Virus record (IMG/VR): IMGVR_UViG_3300037160_000009
Location: 1-45,659 of that record
Length of the DNA stretch: 45,659 bases
Source of the DNA: a virus
Direction: 5' to 3' (one strand)
Below, piece by piece: positions 1-7,092 of the stretch (the first letter of the stretch is position 1; every line of letters starts with the position of its first letter). The notes beneath the pieces were generated by a model that searched no databases, was not told the origin of the DNA, and worked only from the letters and a program-made list of their open reading frames with translations. Made by a program: the position numbers and the translations under genes.

Positions 1-127
1 CCCACATTTCCGGCATTACTGTCATAATACGGACCCGTATACTGTCGAAGGAAGTGCAGACGGGCAGCACGAAAGTTAGCAAGGCGGTCAAAGCCCCGTT
101 TGACAGCCAACATCACCTTATGTGGGG
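1..127. repeat. Terminal direct repeat, left copy (circular overlap)
   Basis: These 127 bases are identical to the last 127 bases of the window. The portal reading frame continues without a break when the two copies are merged. That indicates a circular or circularly permuted genome joined at an arbitrary point. An exact length of 127 is typical of a k-mer overlap left by an assembler, so this need not be a physical terminal repeat. Confidence 0.95.
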
Positions 128-149
128 TCACGTCACTGATTAGGGCCAT
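1..149 (-). CDS. Portal protein, 5' end (continues at right end of window)
   Basis: This is the start of the portal gene, cut by the window boundary. The ATG at 149-147 overlaps the terminase stop as TAATG. The encoded start is MALISDVTPHK, followed by residues also encoded at the far right end (VMLAVKRGFD). Read across the circle, the full portal is 648 residues, 11 more than the part visible at the right end from its GTG codon. The terminase-then-portal order with a one-base overlap is a classic head-module arrangement and supports both the start and the circular join. Confidence 0.88.
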   Translation of the reverse strand, partial: MALISDVTPHKVMLAVKRGFDRLANFRAARLHFLRQYTGPYYDSNAGNV

Positions 150-2068
150 TATGCACCAGAAAAGTTAAAAGAAGTCTTGGGGCCTTTGTTTCGCTCTTTG
201 CGTTTCTTATACTCTTTTAGCCGGTGGCCAAAGGACTTCTCGGGAGCTTCGTAGGGATCAATGCGATATTTGGGAGCATCGTTTTGCCCGACGAGGCAGA
301 GCATGTCTGCAATAACCCTGTCTCCGTGAGCAAGTCGTGTAGACTCAGACTCTTCAGTAAGTTCGGCAGGACCAATGCCTCCTCCTTCAAACTGAACATA
401 AGTAAGGCATTCATCAAGAGCTTCTCTGCTGTGGTTGATGAAGCGACCGTGGGCATAGCATTTTCGGAGCCAACCCAACGCCGATGCTTTGACCTCGGGA
501 GAAGACCTCCATCCATAACGCTTTCCTACTTTCTCGCTGGTTGTTCCTGCTTGACGAGCATAGTAGATGACGGGATATCGGTACACTTGAACGAGTTGCC
601 TGCCGAAGTCAAACCCAGGGTCGCCGTTGTTTTCCCAAATGAGTAGGGGTCGCTTATTCCTACCGCCCGTCCAGATCGCCAGAGCACAGCAAATTCTCGC
701 GAACTCATGCGGGGGGACATTGGCATCTGCCCATTCGGCAATTTTCTCCCGAGTCTCATTGCAGAGTATTGAGGCAACACTATTGCTTGCTCCTTGGCCC
801 TTGCTTATGTCAATGCCGATTGTGTAACTCTTTGACTGGTCAGGACGGCCAGACTCATTCGTCGCACACCAAATCCTCAGCGGTCCCTTCGGGGCTGACC
901 AGTGGATCGCGGATACATCACACCGATTGATCGCCTCGACCACAGCCTCATCAGTCAACTTCTTCTTCCACACCACCGAAACCTGCCGGTGAGGAGGACG
1001 GGCAAACAACTTCTTGTGCTGCTCGATAATCACTGCTTCAAAGAACGTGTCGCCAGAACCCACATGATCCATATCAAGTTCGATGGCGATTTCTTTGGGG
1101 CTGTCCTCTTCGCAGCGGCGATCATACCAGGGAGAGCGAATCTTCCACCGGCCCAACTCATCCTCAGTCGCGTAGCGTCCTGCACCCTTCTCTGGATGCT
1201 CCCACCAGGGAAGAACCATTACCTGAATCTGCCCGCTCTGTCTCCACTTACTAAACGTCGTTCCCGCACCGTTGGGTGTGGAGACGACAAGTCGGCAGGC
1301 GGTAACGTCTTTGGTGCTTCGCTTGATTGCTTCGGCTTCTTTGACTTTCGCGAATTCGTCTAGGACAATAGAAGTTCTTCGATCTGAGCTACCCGCTGTG
1401 GCGTTAGCTGACTCGCCATCAATACGCGTCCGGGTGTCGAGATTAACAACGTGTAATTTTTTCCGGATAGTTCGGGGGAGCATCCATTCAGGGAGACGCG
1501 AGAGGATATAGTCGATTTTTCCGAAGAGAGTGCCTGGATCAGCGAGTGAACCATGAGGATAATTTTTTGGCGTTCCGTCGAGTACGTCAACTGCATCTTC
1601 CTTTCTTGAAATCAACAGATGAGATTCATCTGGCCGGAAAAGAAACCTATGAACCAGGACCGCGATATGTATCCAGGTAGCCCCAACATCACGGCTTTTA
1701 TCCGTTAAAAGCGACTCACCTTCATCAATTCCGTGTTCTATTCTGAGAAGCAGAATATCCTGAATGGGCCAAGTGATAAAAGGTAAATGGTTATACTGAG
1801 CTTGTTGTACTTCTCCCGTTTCACTCGGCTCAAATACACGAAGCGTGAAGCAGAAGGAGTTCACAAAAAAGAGAAGAGATTGCGAACACGCCGTATATAA
1901 GTCTGTCCGAAAGTCTTCATCTTTTTCAGCTGCTTCTAAAATATCCGCTCGCCATTCAAGATTCGCGTCTACCGTCTTAGGCACAATCAAGTGAGTGACC
2001 GGACACTCCCAAGTCTCCGGGAGTATGATCGGCGGCAGCTCTGGTTTGGTGAGGAATTGATTAGCCAC
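149..2068 (-). CDS. terL: Terminase large subunit
   Basis: ATP-driven motor and nuclease that packages DNA into the prohead through the portal. The 639-residue length suits the family. The N-terminal ATPase has a Walker A-like SRDVGATW and a Walker B VLDEFA. The C-terminal RNase H-like nuclease shows IGIDISKGQG, a WENNG segment and HGDRVIADML, which carry the expected acidic residues. The start is GTG at 2068, two bases before the upstream stop and without a Shine-Dalgarno, so re-initiation after the endonuclease VII gene is likely. Its TAA overlaps the portal ATG. Confidence 0.93.
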   Translation of the reverse strand: MANQFLTKPELPPIILPETWECPVTHLIVPKTVDANLEWRADILEAAEKDEDFRTDLYTACSQSLLFFVNSFCFTLRVFEPSETGEVQQAQYNHLPFITWPIQDILLLRIEHGIDEGESLLTDKSRDVGATWIHIAVLVHRFLFRPDESHLLISRKEDAVDVLDGTPKNYPHGSLADPGTLFGKIDYILSRLPEWMLPRTIRKKLHVVNLDTRTRIDGESANATAGSSDRRTSIVLDEFAKVKEAEAIKRSTKDVTACRLVVSTPNGAGTTFSKWRQSGQIQVMVLPWWEHPEKGAGRYATEDELGRWKIRSPWYDRRCEEDSPKEIAIELDMDHVGSGDTFFEAVIIEQHKKLFARPPHRQVSVVWKKKLTDEAVVEAINRCDVSAIHWSAPKGPLRIWCATNESGRPDQSKSYTIGIDISKGQGASNSVASILCNETREKIAEWADANVPPHEFARICCALAIWTGGRNKRPLLIWENNGDPGFDFGRQLVQVYRYPVIYYARQAGTTSEKVGKRYGWRSSPEVKASALGWLRKCYAHGRFINHSREALDECLTYVQFEGGGIGPAELTEESESTRLAHGDRVIADMLCLVGQNDAPKYRIDPYEAPEKSFGHRLKEYKKRKERNKGPKTSFNFSGA

Positions 2069-2069
2069 G

Positions 2070-2486
2070 TTATTTTTCTAAGTACCGCACAGCTTCCGTT
2101 AAATTCTCACGAAGAAGTCCCAAAGCCCTATTACATCGGTTACACAGTAGTCCCCGGACTTCTCCGGTTTTATGGCTATGGTCAACAGCTAAAGAATAAC
2201 CTTCTCTAGATTCTGGCTGTTTACAAATCGCACAAACTTGATTCTGTGTTTCTGCCAACCGTTCATATTCAAGCATCGTGAGGTCATACTTTTGGCGAAG
2301 CAACTTGGCTCTATCATTCTTCTTTCGTTTCTCTGGATGCCGCTGTGCCCATTCTCGATTAGCTTTGCGATGAATTGCAGTACGACAAGTTTTACATTGT
2401 CCTCGAAGGCCGTCCGGTTTGTGTTTGTCTTTTCCAAACTTATTCAGAGGTTTAATCTGATTACAGGTTGTACAAAGTTTTGTCAT
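2070..2486 (-). CDS. Recombination endonuclease VII-like protein
   Basis: Resembles the T4 gp49 / endonuclease VII family, which cuts Holliday junctions and branched DNA before and during packaging. The 138 residues show two CxxC pairs (CTTCNQ and CKTC near the N-terminus; CAICKQP and CNRCNRALG near the C-terminus). The second group surrounds the typical AVDHSHKTGEVRGLLCNRCN core with its catalytic DH-H-N residues. The ATG overlaps the upstream stop as ATGA. The gene sits directly before the large terminase, consistent with debranching concatemers ahead of packaging. Such genes can also be mobile HNH-type insertions. Confidence 0.88.
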   Translation of the reverse strand: MTKLCTTCNQIKPLNKFGKDKHKPDGLRGQCKTCRTAIHRKANREWAQRHPEKRKKNDRAKLLRQKYDLTMLEYERLAETQNQVCAICKQPESREGYSLAVDHSHKTGEVRGLLCNRCNRALGLLRENLTEAVRYLEK

Positions 2487-2719
2487 TGGCCATCGACTCG
2501 TTGTTCCCTGATTGAAAGATACCGCTTGACGTTACTCGCAGTGGGGAACCCGCAATTCTCACAGGTCAGGGTTTCAATGAAATGGTGAAAGCAAAAGTTC
2601 TCCGCCTCACACCGTTTGCATTCCCACACTTCCATCACCATCGGTCCAAGCTTCTTCACGTTCTCAACCAACGCATCCACAATAGGCGGTACGACGGGGT
2701 CATCATCACTTATCGGCAT
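2483..2719 (-). CDS. Small zinc-ribbon protein
   Basis: Unrecognised 78-residue protein. A treble-clef or zinc-ribbon pattern is visible: CKRCEAENFCFHH followed by CENCGFP, giving two CxxC knuckles. The gene overlaps its upstream neighbour by 14 bases and its downstream neighbour by an ATGA, so it belongs to the terminase operon. A nucleic-acid-binding or protein-binding accessory role is plausible but not shown. Confidence 0.72.
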   Translation of the reverse strand: MPISDDDPVVPPIVDALVENVKKLGPMVMEVWECKRCEAENFCFHHFIETLTCENCGFPTASNVKRYLSIREQRVDGQ

Positions 2720-3116
2720 TAGCTGTCTCCAACTTTTTCTTCAGCTTCATAGTGATTGCATTCACCCTCTCAACTGAAAGCTCACGTACCTTGTCTGCTG
2801 CCCTGATGCCAGCAGTCTCTTCCTGTACAGCCTGTGGTGCCTTGCCTTCGATTCGCTCGAAGAGGTACTGCATGGCCCAGGCAACAGGCGGGTGACGTAT
2901 CTTCTTCAGGTTCCCATCATCGTCTCGCTGATTCTCAACCCAACCCAGGGCGAGATTCCAAATCATCTGTGCGAGTTTCTGTTCTCGCGTGACTGGTTCT
3001 GCACCGTCATCAATGTCAATAACCTGAGCGGCGAGTTTCTTCAACTCTGTGGTGAGTGCTCGGGTTCCTAACTTACGGTCTGCCACTAGAAGTTTCCGTT
3101 CGGGGTCTGTAGACAT
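2706..3116 (-). CDS. Candidate terminase small subunit
   Basis: 136 residues, largely helical and charged. The central segment (LAQMIWNLALGWVE, HPPVAWAMQYLFERIEGKAPQ) resembles DUF5681-type proteins encoded near large terminases. The small subunit recognises viral DNA and regulates the motor. Position three genes ahead of terL fits, but I do not see a clear N-terminal helix-turn-helix. The start overlaps the end of the upstream paralogue gene by 31 bases. The small-subunit assignment is an inference from position and loose similarity. Confidence 0.6.
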   Translation of the reverse strand: MSTDPERKLLVADRKLGTRALTTELKKLAAQVIDIDDGAEPVTREQKLAQMIWNLALGWVENQRDDDGNLKKIRHPPVAWAMQYLFERIEGKAPQAVQEETAGIRAADKVRELSVERVNAITMKLKKKLETANADK

Positions 3117-3550
3117 TGCCAGTTAGGCCGGACGCCTTGAGTCTTGCCCTCAACTACTCGTCCAGTGCCGGTAACAGTCGTACTTCCGCCAAATGCCGCT
3201 CCTACAAGGGTTAAAGAGGGAGCTAAACCTACAGGCAAAGAAACACCTTCAGTTGTTCCTGGATCAATGAGACTGGTAGCATTACCAAAAGCCTCGCCAT
3301 CAATCACGGTAATCGTTTCGTTAGGTTGAACAGCCCCATCCCCATTGGCATCGGCGAAGACAATAATCCGTCGAACAGACCCATCGGTGGCCGCACCATT
3401 CCCATTTAGGAAATCCAGAATGAGGCGTTCGTAGGATTTCAATGGCCTCGGCTGCATATTCGCATCAAGGACTGTCATCACCGCCCCTGTGCTGCTAAGC
3501 ACTCCGGTGTAGGACAGAAAAACATTTTCACCTTGTTTAATGTTTTGCAT
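3086..3550 (-). CDS. Tandem paralogue 3, beta-rich probable virion protein
   Basis: 154 residues and the last of three adjacent related genes. Shared features are an N-terminal strand-rich segment, a YERLILDFLNG motif matched in the others as TERLLIDSLGG and TERLVIDFLEG, and a GRVVEGKTQGVRP segment. The ending CLQTPNGNF is shared with paralogue 2. It also has a unique DANGDGAVQPNE stretch that looks like a dockerin or EF-hand-type Ca-binding loop. Start and upstream stop overlap as TAATG. A small decoration or fibre-like virion protein is plausible; the function is not recognised. Confidence 0.78.
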   Translation of the reverse strand: MQNIKQGENVFLSYTGVLSSTGAVMTVLDANMQPRPLKSYERLILDFLNGNGAATDGSVRRIIVFADANGDGAVQPNETITVIDGEAFGNATSLIDPGTTEGVSLPVGLAPSLTLVGAAFGGSTTVTGTGRVVEGKTQGVRPNWQCLQTPNGNF

Positions 3551-3987
3551 TAGAAGTTACCGTTCGGGGTCTGTAAACACTGATAAGCGGGACGAACACC
3601 TTGGGTAGTACCTTCCATAATTCGTCCTGCTCCAGCGATCTTAACTACCGCAGTAGAAATCGTGGCAAGTACACAAGGGATTACTCCCACCGGACAAGCG
3701 ATACCTTCCTTGGTGTCGATCTCTAATCCCTCGGCAGTATTGAAGGAAGCGATCAGTGTGCTTGAAAAGGATGTAGATGTAGGAGCAGGTGCTCCAAGAA
3801 CATCGGCAGAACCAGCAGTCAAATTTCCTTCGAGGAAGTCAATCACAAGACGTTCGGTCGGTAGCAAAACATCCACATTTTGATTTGCATCAAAGATACC
3901 GATAGCAACAGAAGTAGAACCAATGGGGTTAGCCACGAGAGCCAATTTTACATTCCGCCCCTGCATACTAAGGTTAAACTGGCCCAT
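3550..3987 (-). CDS. Tandem paralogue 2, beta-rich probable virion protein
   Basis: 145 residues, middle copy of the triplet. It carries TERLVIDFLEG and GRIMEGTTQGVRP, and its end CLQTPNGNF is identical to that of paralogue 3. The body is alanine-, threonine- and valine-rich with alternating hydrophobics, as in a beta-sandwich. TAATG overlaps on both sides indicate strict co-translation with the other copies. No family is recognised. Likely a virion surface or decoration component, inferred from composition and late-operon location. Confidence 0.78.
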   Translation of the reverse strand: MGQFNLSMQGRNVKLALVANPIGSTSVAIGIFDANQNVDVLLPTERLVIDFLEGNLTAGSADVLGAPAPTSTSFSSTLIASFNTAEGLEIDTKEGIACPVGVIPCVLATISTAVVKIAGAGRIMEGTTQGVRPAYQCLQTPNGNF

Positions 3988-4400
3988 TAGAGTGTACCTC
4001 CAGGAGTAATCAAGTCTTTGAAGATAGTAAGAGTTCCTAGGGTGTTCCCATCAACTATGCGACCGACTCCACTAAGAGTAACCGTAGCCGTAGAATCCCC
4101 GGCGTGAACCCAGGGAGTAACTCCAATGGGGATTGCTTTCCCCCCTCCCCCAGCAAAGAAGAATCCTGAAGTTGTGTTAAAGCTCGCGACAATCGTGCTC
4201 CCCGCTACGCCCGCCGTACTCACAAGTTTAACATTGACTGTGCTACTTGTAACCGTGCCTCCGAGAGAGTCAATCAGTAGACGCTCAGTTGAACTCAGAA
4301 TGTGTGGAGTCCCGTCTCCATTATAGATTTCAAGCGGGGCCACGGTAGAGGCAGGATGACCCACGTATCCGATATTGACTGTACGTCCGATGTTAGCCAC
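3987..4400 (-). CDS. Tandem paralogue 1, beta-rich probable virion protein
   Basis: 137 residues and the most divergent of the three copies. It keeps TERLLIDSLGG and GRIVDGNTLG but not the shared CLQTPNGNF end. The start is GTG at 4400, just after the upstream stop, with GGAG overlapping that stop. Its TAA overlaps the next ATG. Small, Ser/Thr/Gly-rich and predicted all-beta, so a minor virion protein is the best guess. Function unknown. Confidence 0.76.
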   Translation of the reverse strand: MANIGRTVNIGYVGHPASTVAPLEIYNGDGTPHILSSTERLLIDSLGGTVTSSTVNVKLVSTAGVAGSTIVASFNTTSGFFFAGGGGKAIPIGVTPWVHAGDSTATVTLSGVGRIVDGNTLGTLTIFKDLITPGGTL

Positions 4401-4406
4401 GAGGAG

Positions 4407-4976
4407 TTACTCCGAAATAAACTCGAACACATTTCCGACGACTTCAGGATCAACAGTCCACCGACTAGCCTCGTGCCCACCCAAGGGCGACTCAGGATCG
4501 TCATCAAGCATTCGATAGTCATTCTCAGGAGCACCACCTGTTGCACGGTCAGGTTCACACCATACGCTGCTGTGAGCGTAGTAGGCACCGGGGACGTTGA
4601 GTTTCAGGTGGCCGACGTTACACGCAAGCAGCACGACTACGCGATCAGGGTAAAGTTGCTGGTAGTGGCGGACAAGGTGTTGGGCAGACGTGTACGGCCA
4701 CCTCACGGCTGCCTTAACGCTCCACTCGCCTTCGATGAAGTTTCCCCCGTGACACAGGATGACAAGAGCCTTGGGGAAACGCCTGCCGACTTCAACCTGC
4801 CAGTCAACTGCAAACTGCTGGAGCGACGGATCGAGTACCTCGACAATAACACCCGGCTGGGAAAGGTAATGAGTGACCTTCACCTGCGGTTTGTAACTGA
4901 CGAGATTGAGGGTGGAGATAAGAGCCAGCAAGAGAACAACAAAGAAGAAGCCGGGAGAAGTGAGAAAGCGTTTCAT
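4407..4976 (-). CDS. Membrane-anchored protein with caspase-like (clan CD) motifs
   Basis: 189 residues. An N-terminal hydrophobic segment (about residues 9-27, FFFVVLLLALISTLNLV) looks like a signal anchor placing the rest outside the inner membrane. The soluble part shows a strand plus CHGGN at about residue 74 and a second strand ending LLACNVGH at about 119. That spacing and order of His-Gly and Ala-Cys is how caspase-fold cysteine hydrolases (C14, C80, CHAT, DUF4347) present their catalytic dyad. Peptidase activity is inferred. It could instead be an inactive fold or a lysis-related hydrolase. It lies between a glycosyltransferase and structural-type genes. Confidence 0.55.
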   Translation of the reverse strand: MKRFLTSPGFFFVVLLLALISTLNLVSYKPQVKVTHYLSQPGVIVEVLDPSLQQFAVDWQVEVGRRFPKALVILCHGGNFIEGEWSVKAAVRWPYTSAQHLVRHYQQLYPDRVVVLLACNVGHLKLNVPGAYYAHSSVWCEPDRATGGAPENDYRMLDDDPESPLGGHEASRWTVDPEVVGNVFEFISE

Positions 4977-4979
4977 ATA

Positions 4980-5912
4980 CTACCTCGTTCGTTCAACAAA
5001 ATAATCCATTACTTGGAGCATGTCATTCACGTCGGTTCCCGAGATAGAGGTAATTTGGAATCCATGGGGCTGGTGTTCGTGCAGAGTCTTCCCATAGACC
5101 TCCATCCACTTATCCGCCGCAGGCTTCCACTTAGGATCACCGTAGCCACCCACAGAAGCATGAGCAAGGCTAAGATCGCAAGCGACGGCCACACGCCATC
5201 CAGAATTAAAAGCCCTATAACTAAAATCCACGTCGTACATGTGGAAGCCGTCGCACAGGGCAGAGTTAAACATTTCTTCGGGATACTTAATTGCGTCACG
5301 GTTGACCGCCATCCAGAAGCCGTCTATCGCTTCTATTCCATGAACGAGGGCTTTGGGAATCCCGTAAACAGAGAGTAGCCATTCGTCTTTGTTTGGAACT
5401 CGGTTAAGGACTTGTCCGAAGCAGTGAGGCGGTCCAGCTGTGAACCAAGCCGGTCCGTCAAGCCTGTCACTGCCTGCCCCACCAATAATGTCCGCCTCTC
5501 TAAAGTGGCGTCGTAGTTTGGAGCCAATGGGCCGCAGAGGAGCGGCATCGTCATGGGTGAAGATAATGTATCTGCCACGGGCTTGTGCGAGTCCCCTAAT
5601 ATATCCCTCGGCAAGCCCGGTCGCATCTTTGATTCGAATGAGTTCATAGTCTTCGCCCGCGAGTGCTTGCTTGTACGCCTGCTCAATCTGGTTAAACCTC
5701 TGGTCTTGAATGGAGCATGAAATCACGGAGAACTCTGGCGTCCTCGTAATAGGAGCAATAGGGATCAATCCGTTTAACGGGTTCTTCGCTGCTTCCCGTT
5801 CCTTTGCCTTCTGATGAATCTCCTGTGCGGTCATCAGCTTTCCCGAAAGCACGCTCCCAGCCTTCGTCGTATCGTTGCTGGTTGACTCTTCGGTATGTGT
5901 CACCTTTTCCAT
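4980..5912 (-). CDS. Family 2-type glycosyltransferase (GT-A fold)
   Basis: 310 residues. After a poorly conserved N-terminus of about 60 residues, the GT-A fold begins at PEFSVISCSIQD. The sugar-nucleotide and metal-binding acid pair is visible as FTHDDAAPLRP. A later CDGFHMYDVDFSYRAFNSGW matches the acceptor and catalytic region of Glyco_tranf_2_5-type proteins. Probably transfers a sugar to a virion protein or host envelope. The first 26 codons overlap another frame encoding the MNGKGD protein, so the true start may be the internal Met at about residue 27. Located in the late minus-strand operon. Confidence 0.82.
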   Translation of the reverse strand: MEKVTHTEESTSNDTTKAGSVLSGKLMTAQEIHQKAKEREAAKNPLNGLIPIAPITRTPEFSVISCSIQDQRFNQIEQAYKQALAGEDYELIRIKDATGLAEGYIRGLAQARGRYIIFTHDDAAPLRPIGSKLRRHFREADIIGGAGSDRLDGPAWFTAGPPHCFGQVLNRVPNKDEWLLSVYGIPKALVHGIEAIDGFWMAVNRDAIKYPEEMFNSALCDGFHMYDVDFSYRAFNSGWRVAVACDLSLAHASVGGYGDPKWKPAADKWMEVYGKTLHEHQPHGFQITSISGTDVNDMLQVMDYFVERTR

Positions 5913-5916
5913 TCAT
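5692..5916 (-). CDS. MNGKGD-type small phage protein overlapping the glycosyltransferase
   Basis: 74 residues starting MNGKGDTYRRVNQQRYDEGW and continuing ERAFGK. This matches a small protein class recurrent in phages (MNGKGD plus Arg/Lys, then an aromatic pattern ending in FG). The ATG at 5916 has GGAG four bases upstream (GGAGACACATG), better placed than for the glycosyltransferase ATG at 5912. Nearly the whole gene overlaps the glycosyltransferase in another frame, so one stretch may encode two proteins. Only the first 26 or so residues look conserved. Function unknown. Confidence 0.6.
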   Translation of the reverse strand: MNGKGDTYRRVNQQRYDEGWERAFGKADDRTGDSSEGKGTGSSEEPVKRIDPYCSYYEDARVLRDFMLHSRPEV

Positions 5917-6046
5917 GTGTCTCCACTCAGGAATAAAAAACCCAGCTGTAGGTGGTATAGAATCCAGGGGAGACTCTGTCGTAGATGACAGCCTAGATAA
6001 AAATCTCTTCCTACAACCGGGTGTACTGTAGCGTCTCCGAGTATAC

Positions 6047-6075
6047 AGTATACACCACAAATGCCTTGGTGTCAA
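6047..6075 (-). promoter_or_regulatory. Sigma-70-type promoter for the left minus-strand operon
   Basis: Minus strand: perfect -35 TTGACA (6075-6070), 17-base spacer, -10 TATACT (6052-6047), with GTGGTG just before the -10. Transcription would start near 6040, about 125 bases before the MNGKGD gene. Confidence 0.85.
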
Positions 6076-6199
6076 GTCTCTTATTGTAAAGGTCTAATAT
6101 TTTTATATGTATTTTTATGCAAGTACAGATGTATAAAGAGGTTAAGCTCGACTAGAAGCTTCCCAGGTTAGGTACCATCAAACACCAAAGGTCATACCG

Positions 6200-6226
6200 T
6201 ACGTCTCATAACATACGTCTCATAAC
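6200..6226. repeat. Tandem 13-base repeat
   Basis: TACGTCTCATAAC occurs at 6200-6212 and 6214-6226, separated by one base, inside the control region. Could be a protein-binding pair. Confidence 0.75.
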
Positions 6227-6342
6227 TTGTGTATGTTATAGGACTTAGCTATCAGGTTGTGCCGGCAGGCTATCAGCCTGAGGGCAGGAATGGTTTAGGA
6301 GTGAACCAACTTGACAATCACCAAATCCTCATGTACGATTGC

Positions 6343-6386
6343 CTTGCATAAAGACTTCGCGTCTATTGTAAACTTGCATGAAAGAC
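6343..6386. repeat. Iteron-like direct repeats, with an inverted copy at 6572-6585
   Basis: CTTGCATAAAGAC (6343-6355) and CTTGCATGAAAGAC (6373-6386) are direct copies. GTCTTTTATGCAAG at 6572-6585 is the inverted version. Thirty-base spacing of the direct pair would place them on nearly the same helix face. Confidence 0.65.
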
Positions 6387-6428
6387 ATTGACAATACTGG
6401 CACCTGCAGGATCGCTTATGCAATCATG

Positions 6429-6529
6429 CACTCCCCTTGGTTAACCACTATATAGAAAACGTGAATGTGTGCAGGCGTACACTGTATATATAATCACTTT
6501 TCTTATATACTAACTAACTAAGGGGAGTG
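6429..6529. repeat. Inverted repeat flanking a TATA-rich stretch
   Basis: Arms CACTCCCCTT (6429-6438) and AAGGGGAGTG (6520-6529) are perfect 10-base complements. They extend to 15 with one mismatch, and enclose 81 bases containing TATATAG and TATATATAAT. Confidence 0.65.
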
Positions 6530-6534
6530 TATGC

Positions 6535-6563
6535 TTGACAAAGGATTATTCGTAGTGTAAATA
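6535..6563 (+). promoter_or_regulatory. Candidate early promoter
   Basis: TTGACA at 6535-6540, 17-base spacer ending GTAGTG, then TAAATA at 6558-6563. The -35 and spacer length match the other promoters here but the -10 is weak. It points at the early genes. Confidence 0.5.
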
Positions 6564-6596
6564 TTGTTAACGTCTTTTATGCAAGTTGCATATAGA

Positions 6597-6627
6597 CGAG
6601 GTTTACAAAAGGATTCGAGGTTTACAA
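6597..6627. repeat. Direct 12-base repeat
   Basis: CGAGGTTTACAA at 6597-6608 and 6616-6627, 19 bases apart, immediately downstream of the candidate early promoter and so possible operator sites. Confidence 0.65.
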
Positions 6628-6740
6628 TATGTGGATGGCACACCGATACGATTTCAATTACTGCATTTGGAAGTGGATGGTCTGCTCGCCGCGTGAGGCC
6701 GCATTGTATGCGTGCATAGGGCAACGTGTCCGGCTTGTGT

Positions 6741-6783
6741 AGGCTAAGGAAAGCGTAAGCGGGATTCGCGTCCCGCATAGCCT
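6741..6783 (+). ncRNA. tRNA-like acceptor/T-arm minihelix upstream of the first early gene
   Basis: A 6-bp outer stem AGGCTA/TAGCCT encloses a 5-6-bp hairpin GCGGG(A)/(T)CCCGC whose loop contains TTCGCG. The architecture matches the truncated tRNA-like element at 7695-7739: acceptor stem, one mismatched pair, T-arm, no D or anticodon arm. It is followed by TTTG and ends 45 bases before the first ATG. It could alternatively be a plain regulatory hairpin. Confidence 0.45.
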
Positions 6784-6828
6784 TTGTTTGAATCACTAAC
6801 CTGCCTCAGGGCAGAGAATGGATACGCA

Positions 6829-7080
6829 ATGAACACGCATGATATCGTTAGTACGCTCCACGAGATCGTAGCCGCGTTGGAAGACGGGGATAATGCCAAG
6901 GCCTTATCAGGTTGTGAAATGCTTCTGGACGACTTGGAAACGGTAGATATTGACAATGATTTTGAAGATGCCGCATACGACGAGGAATTCTCACGGGATT
7001 TCGATTCGTTTATCGACGATGAGGACATGGACATGGATAACGAGGACGTGGACGTAATTGACGCGTACACTGGTAAGTAA
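6829..7080 (+). CDS. Small acidic early protein
   Basis: 83 residues, unrecognised. The C-terminal half is strikingly acidic (DDEDMDMDNEDVDVID), giving a strongly negative protein of the kind phages use as DNA mimics or inhibitors of host nucleic-acid enzymes; that role is speculative. The first third (HDIVSTLHEIVAALEDGD) looks helical. First gene after the control region, so probably expressed immediately. The ATG at 6829 is used. A TTG at 6784, directly after the upstream minihelix, is in frame and would add 15 residues. Confidence 0.7.
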   Translation: MNTHDIVSTLHEIVAALEDGDNAKALSGCEMLLDDLETVDIDNDFEDAAYDEEFSRDFDSFIDDEDMDMDNEDVDVIDAYTGK

Positions 7081-7092
7081 TACCCTGATTCC

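Larger units (their letters stand above)
6076..6740. other. Non-coding control region, possible replication origin
   Basis: About 660 bases with no credible gene between divergent operons. It is AT-richer than the flanks and packed with short repeats, listed separately: a 13-base tandem pair, CTTGCAT-AAAGAC elements in both orientations, a CGAGGTTTACAA pair and a 10-base inverted repeat. Three TTGACA boxes face right at 6311, 6388 and 6535. A 6-bp hairpin (CAGGCT-ATC-AGCCTG) lies at 6266-6280. The combination suggests an early-promoter region and perhaps an origin; no initiator protein site is proven. Confidence 0.6.

Noticed and set aside
1-127. Physical direct terminal repeats of the virion DNA
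   Set aside because: The length equals a common assembler k-mer and the copies lie within the portal gene, so an assembly overlap of a circular map is the simpler explanation.
4302-5378. 358-residue plus-strand reading frame
   Set aside because: It is antisense to the caspase-like protein and glycosyltransferase genes, which have recognisable motifs; composition and lack of a ribosome-binding site mark it as a shadow.
6518-6796. 92-residue minus-strand frame in the control region
   Set aside because: No ribosome-binding site, no domain, and it covers repeats and promoters.
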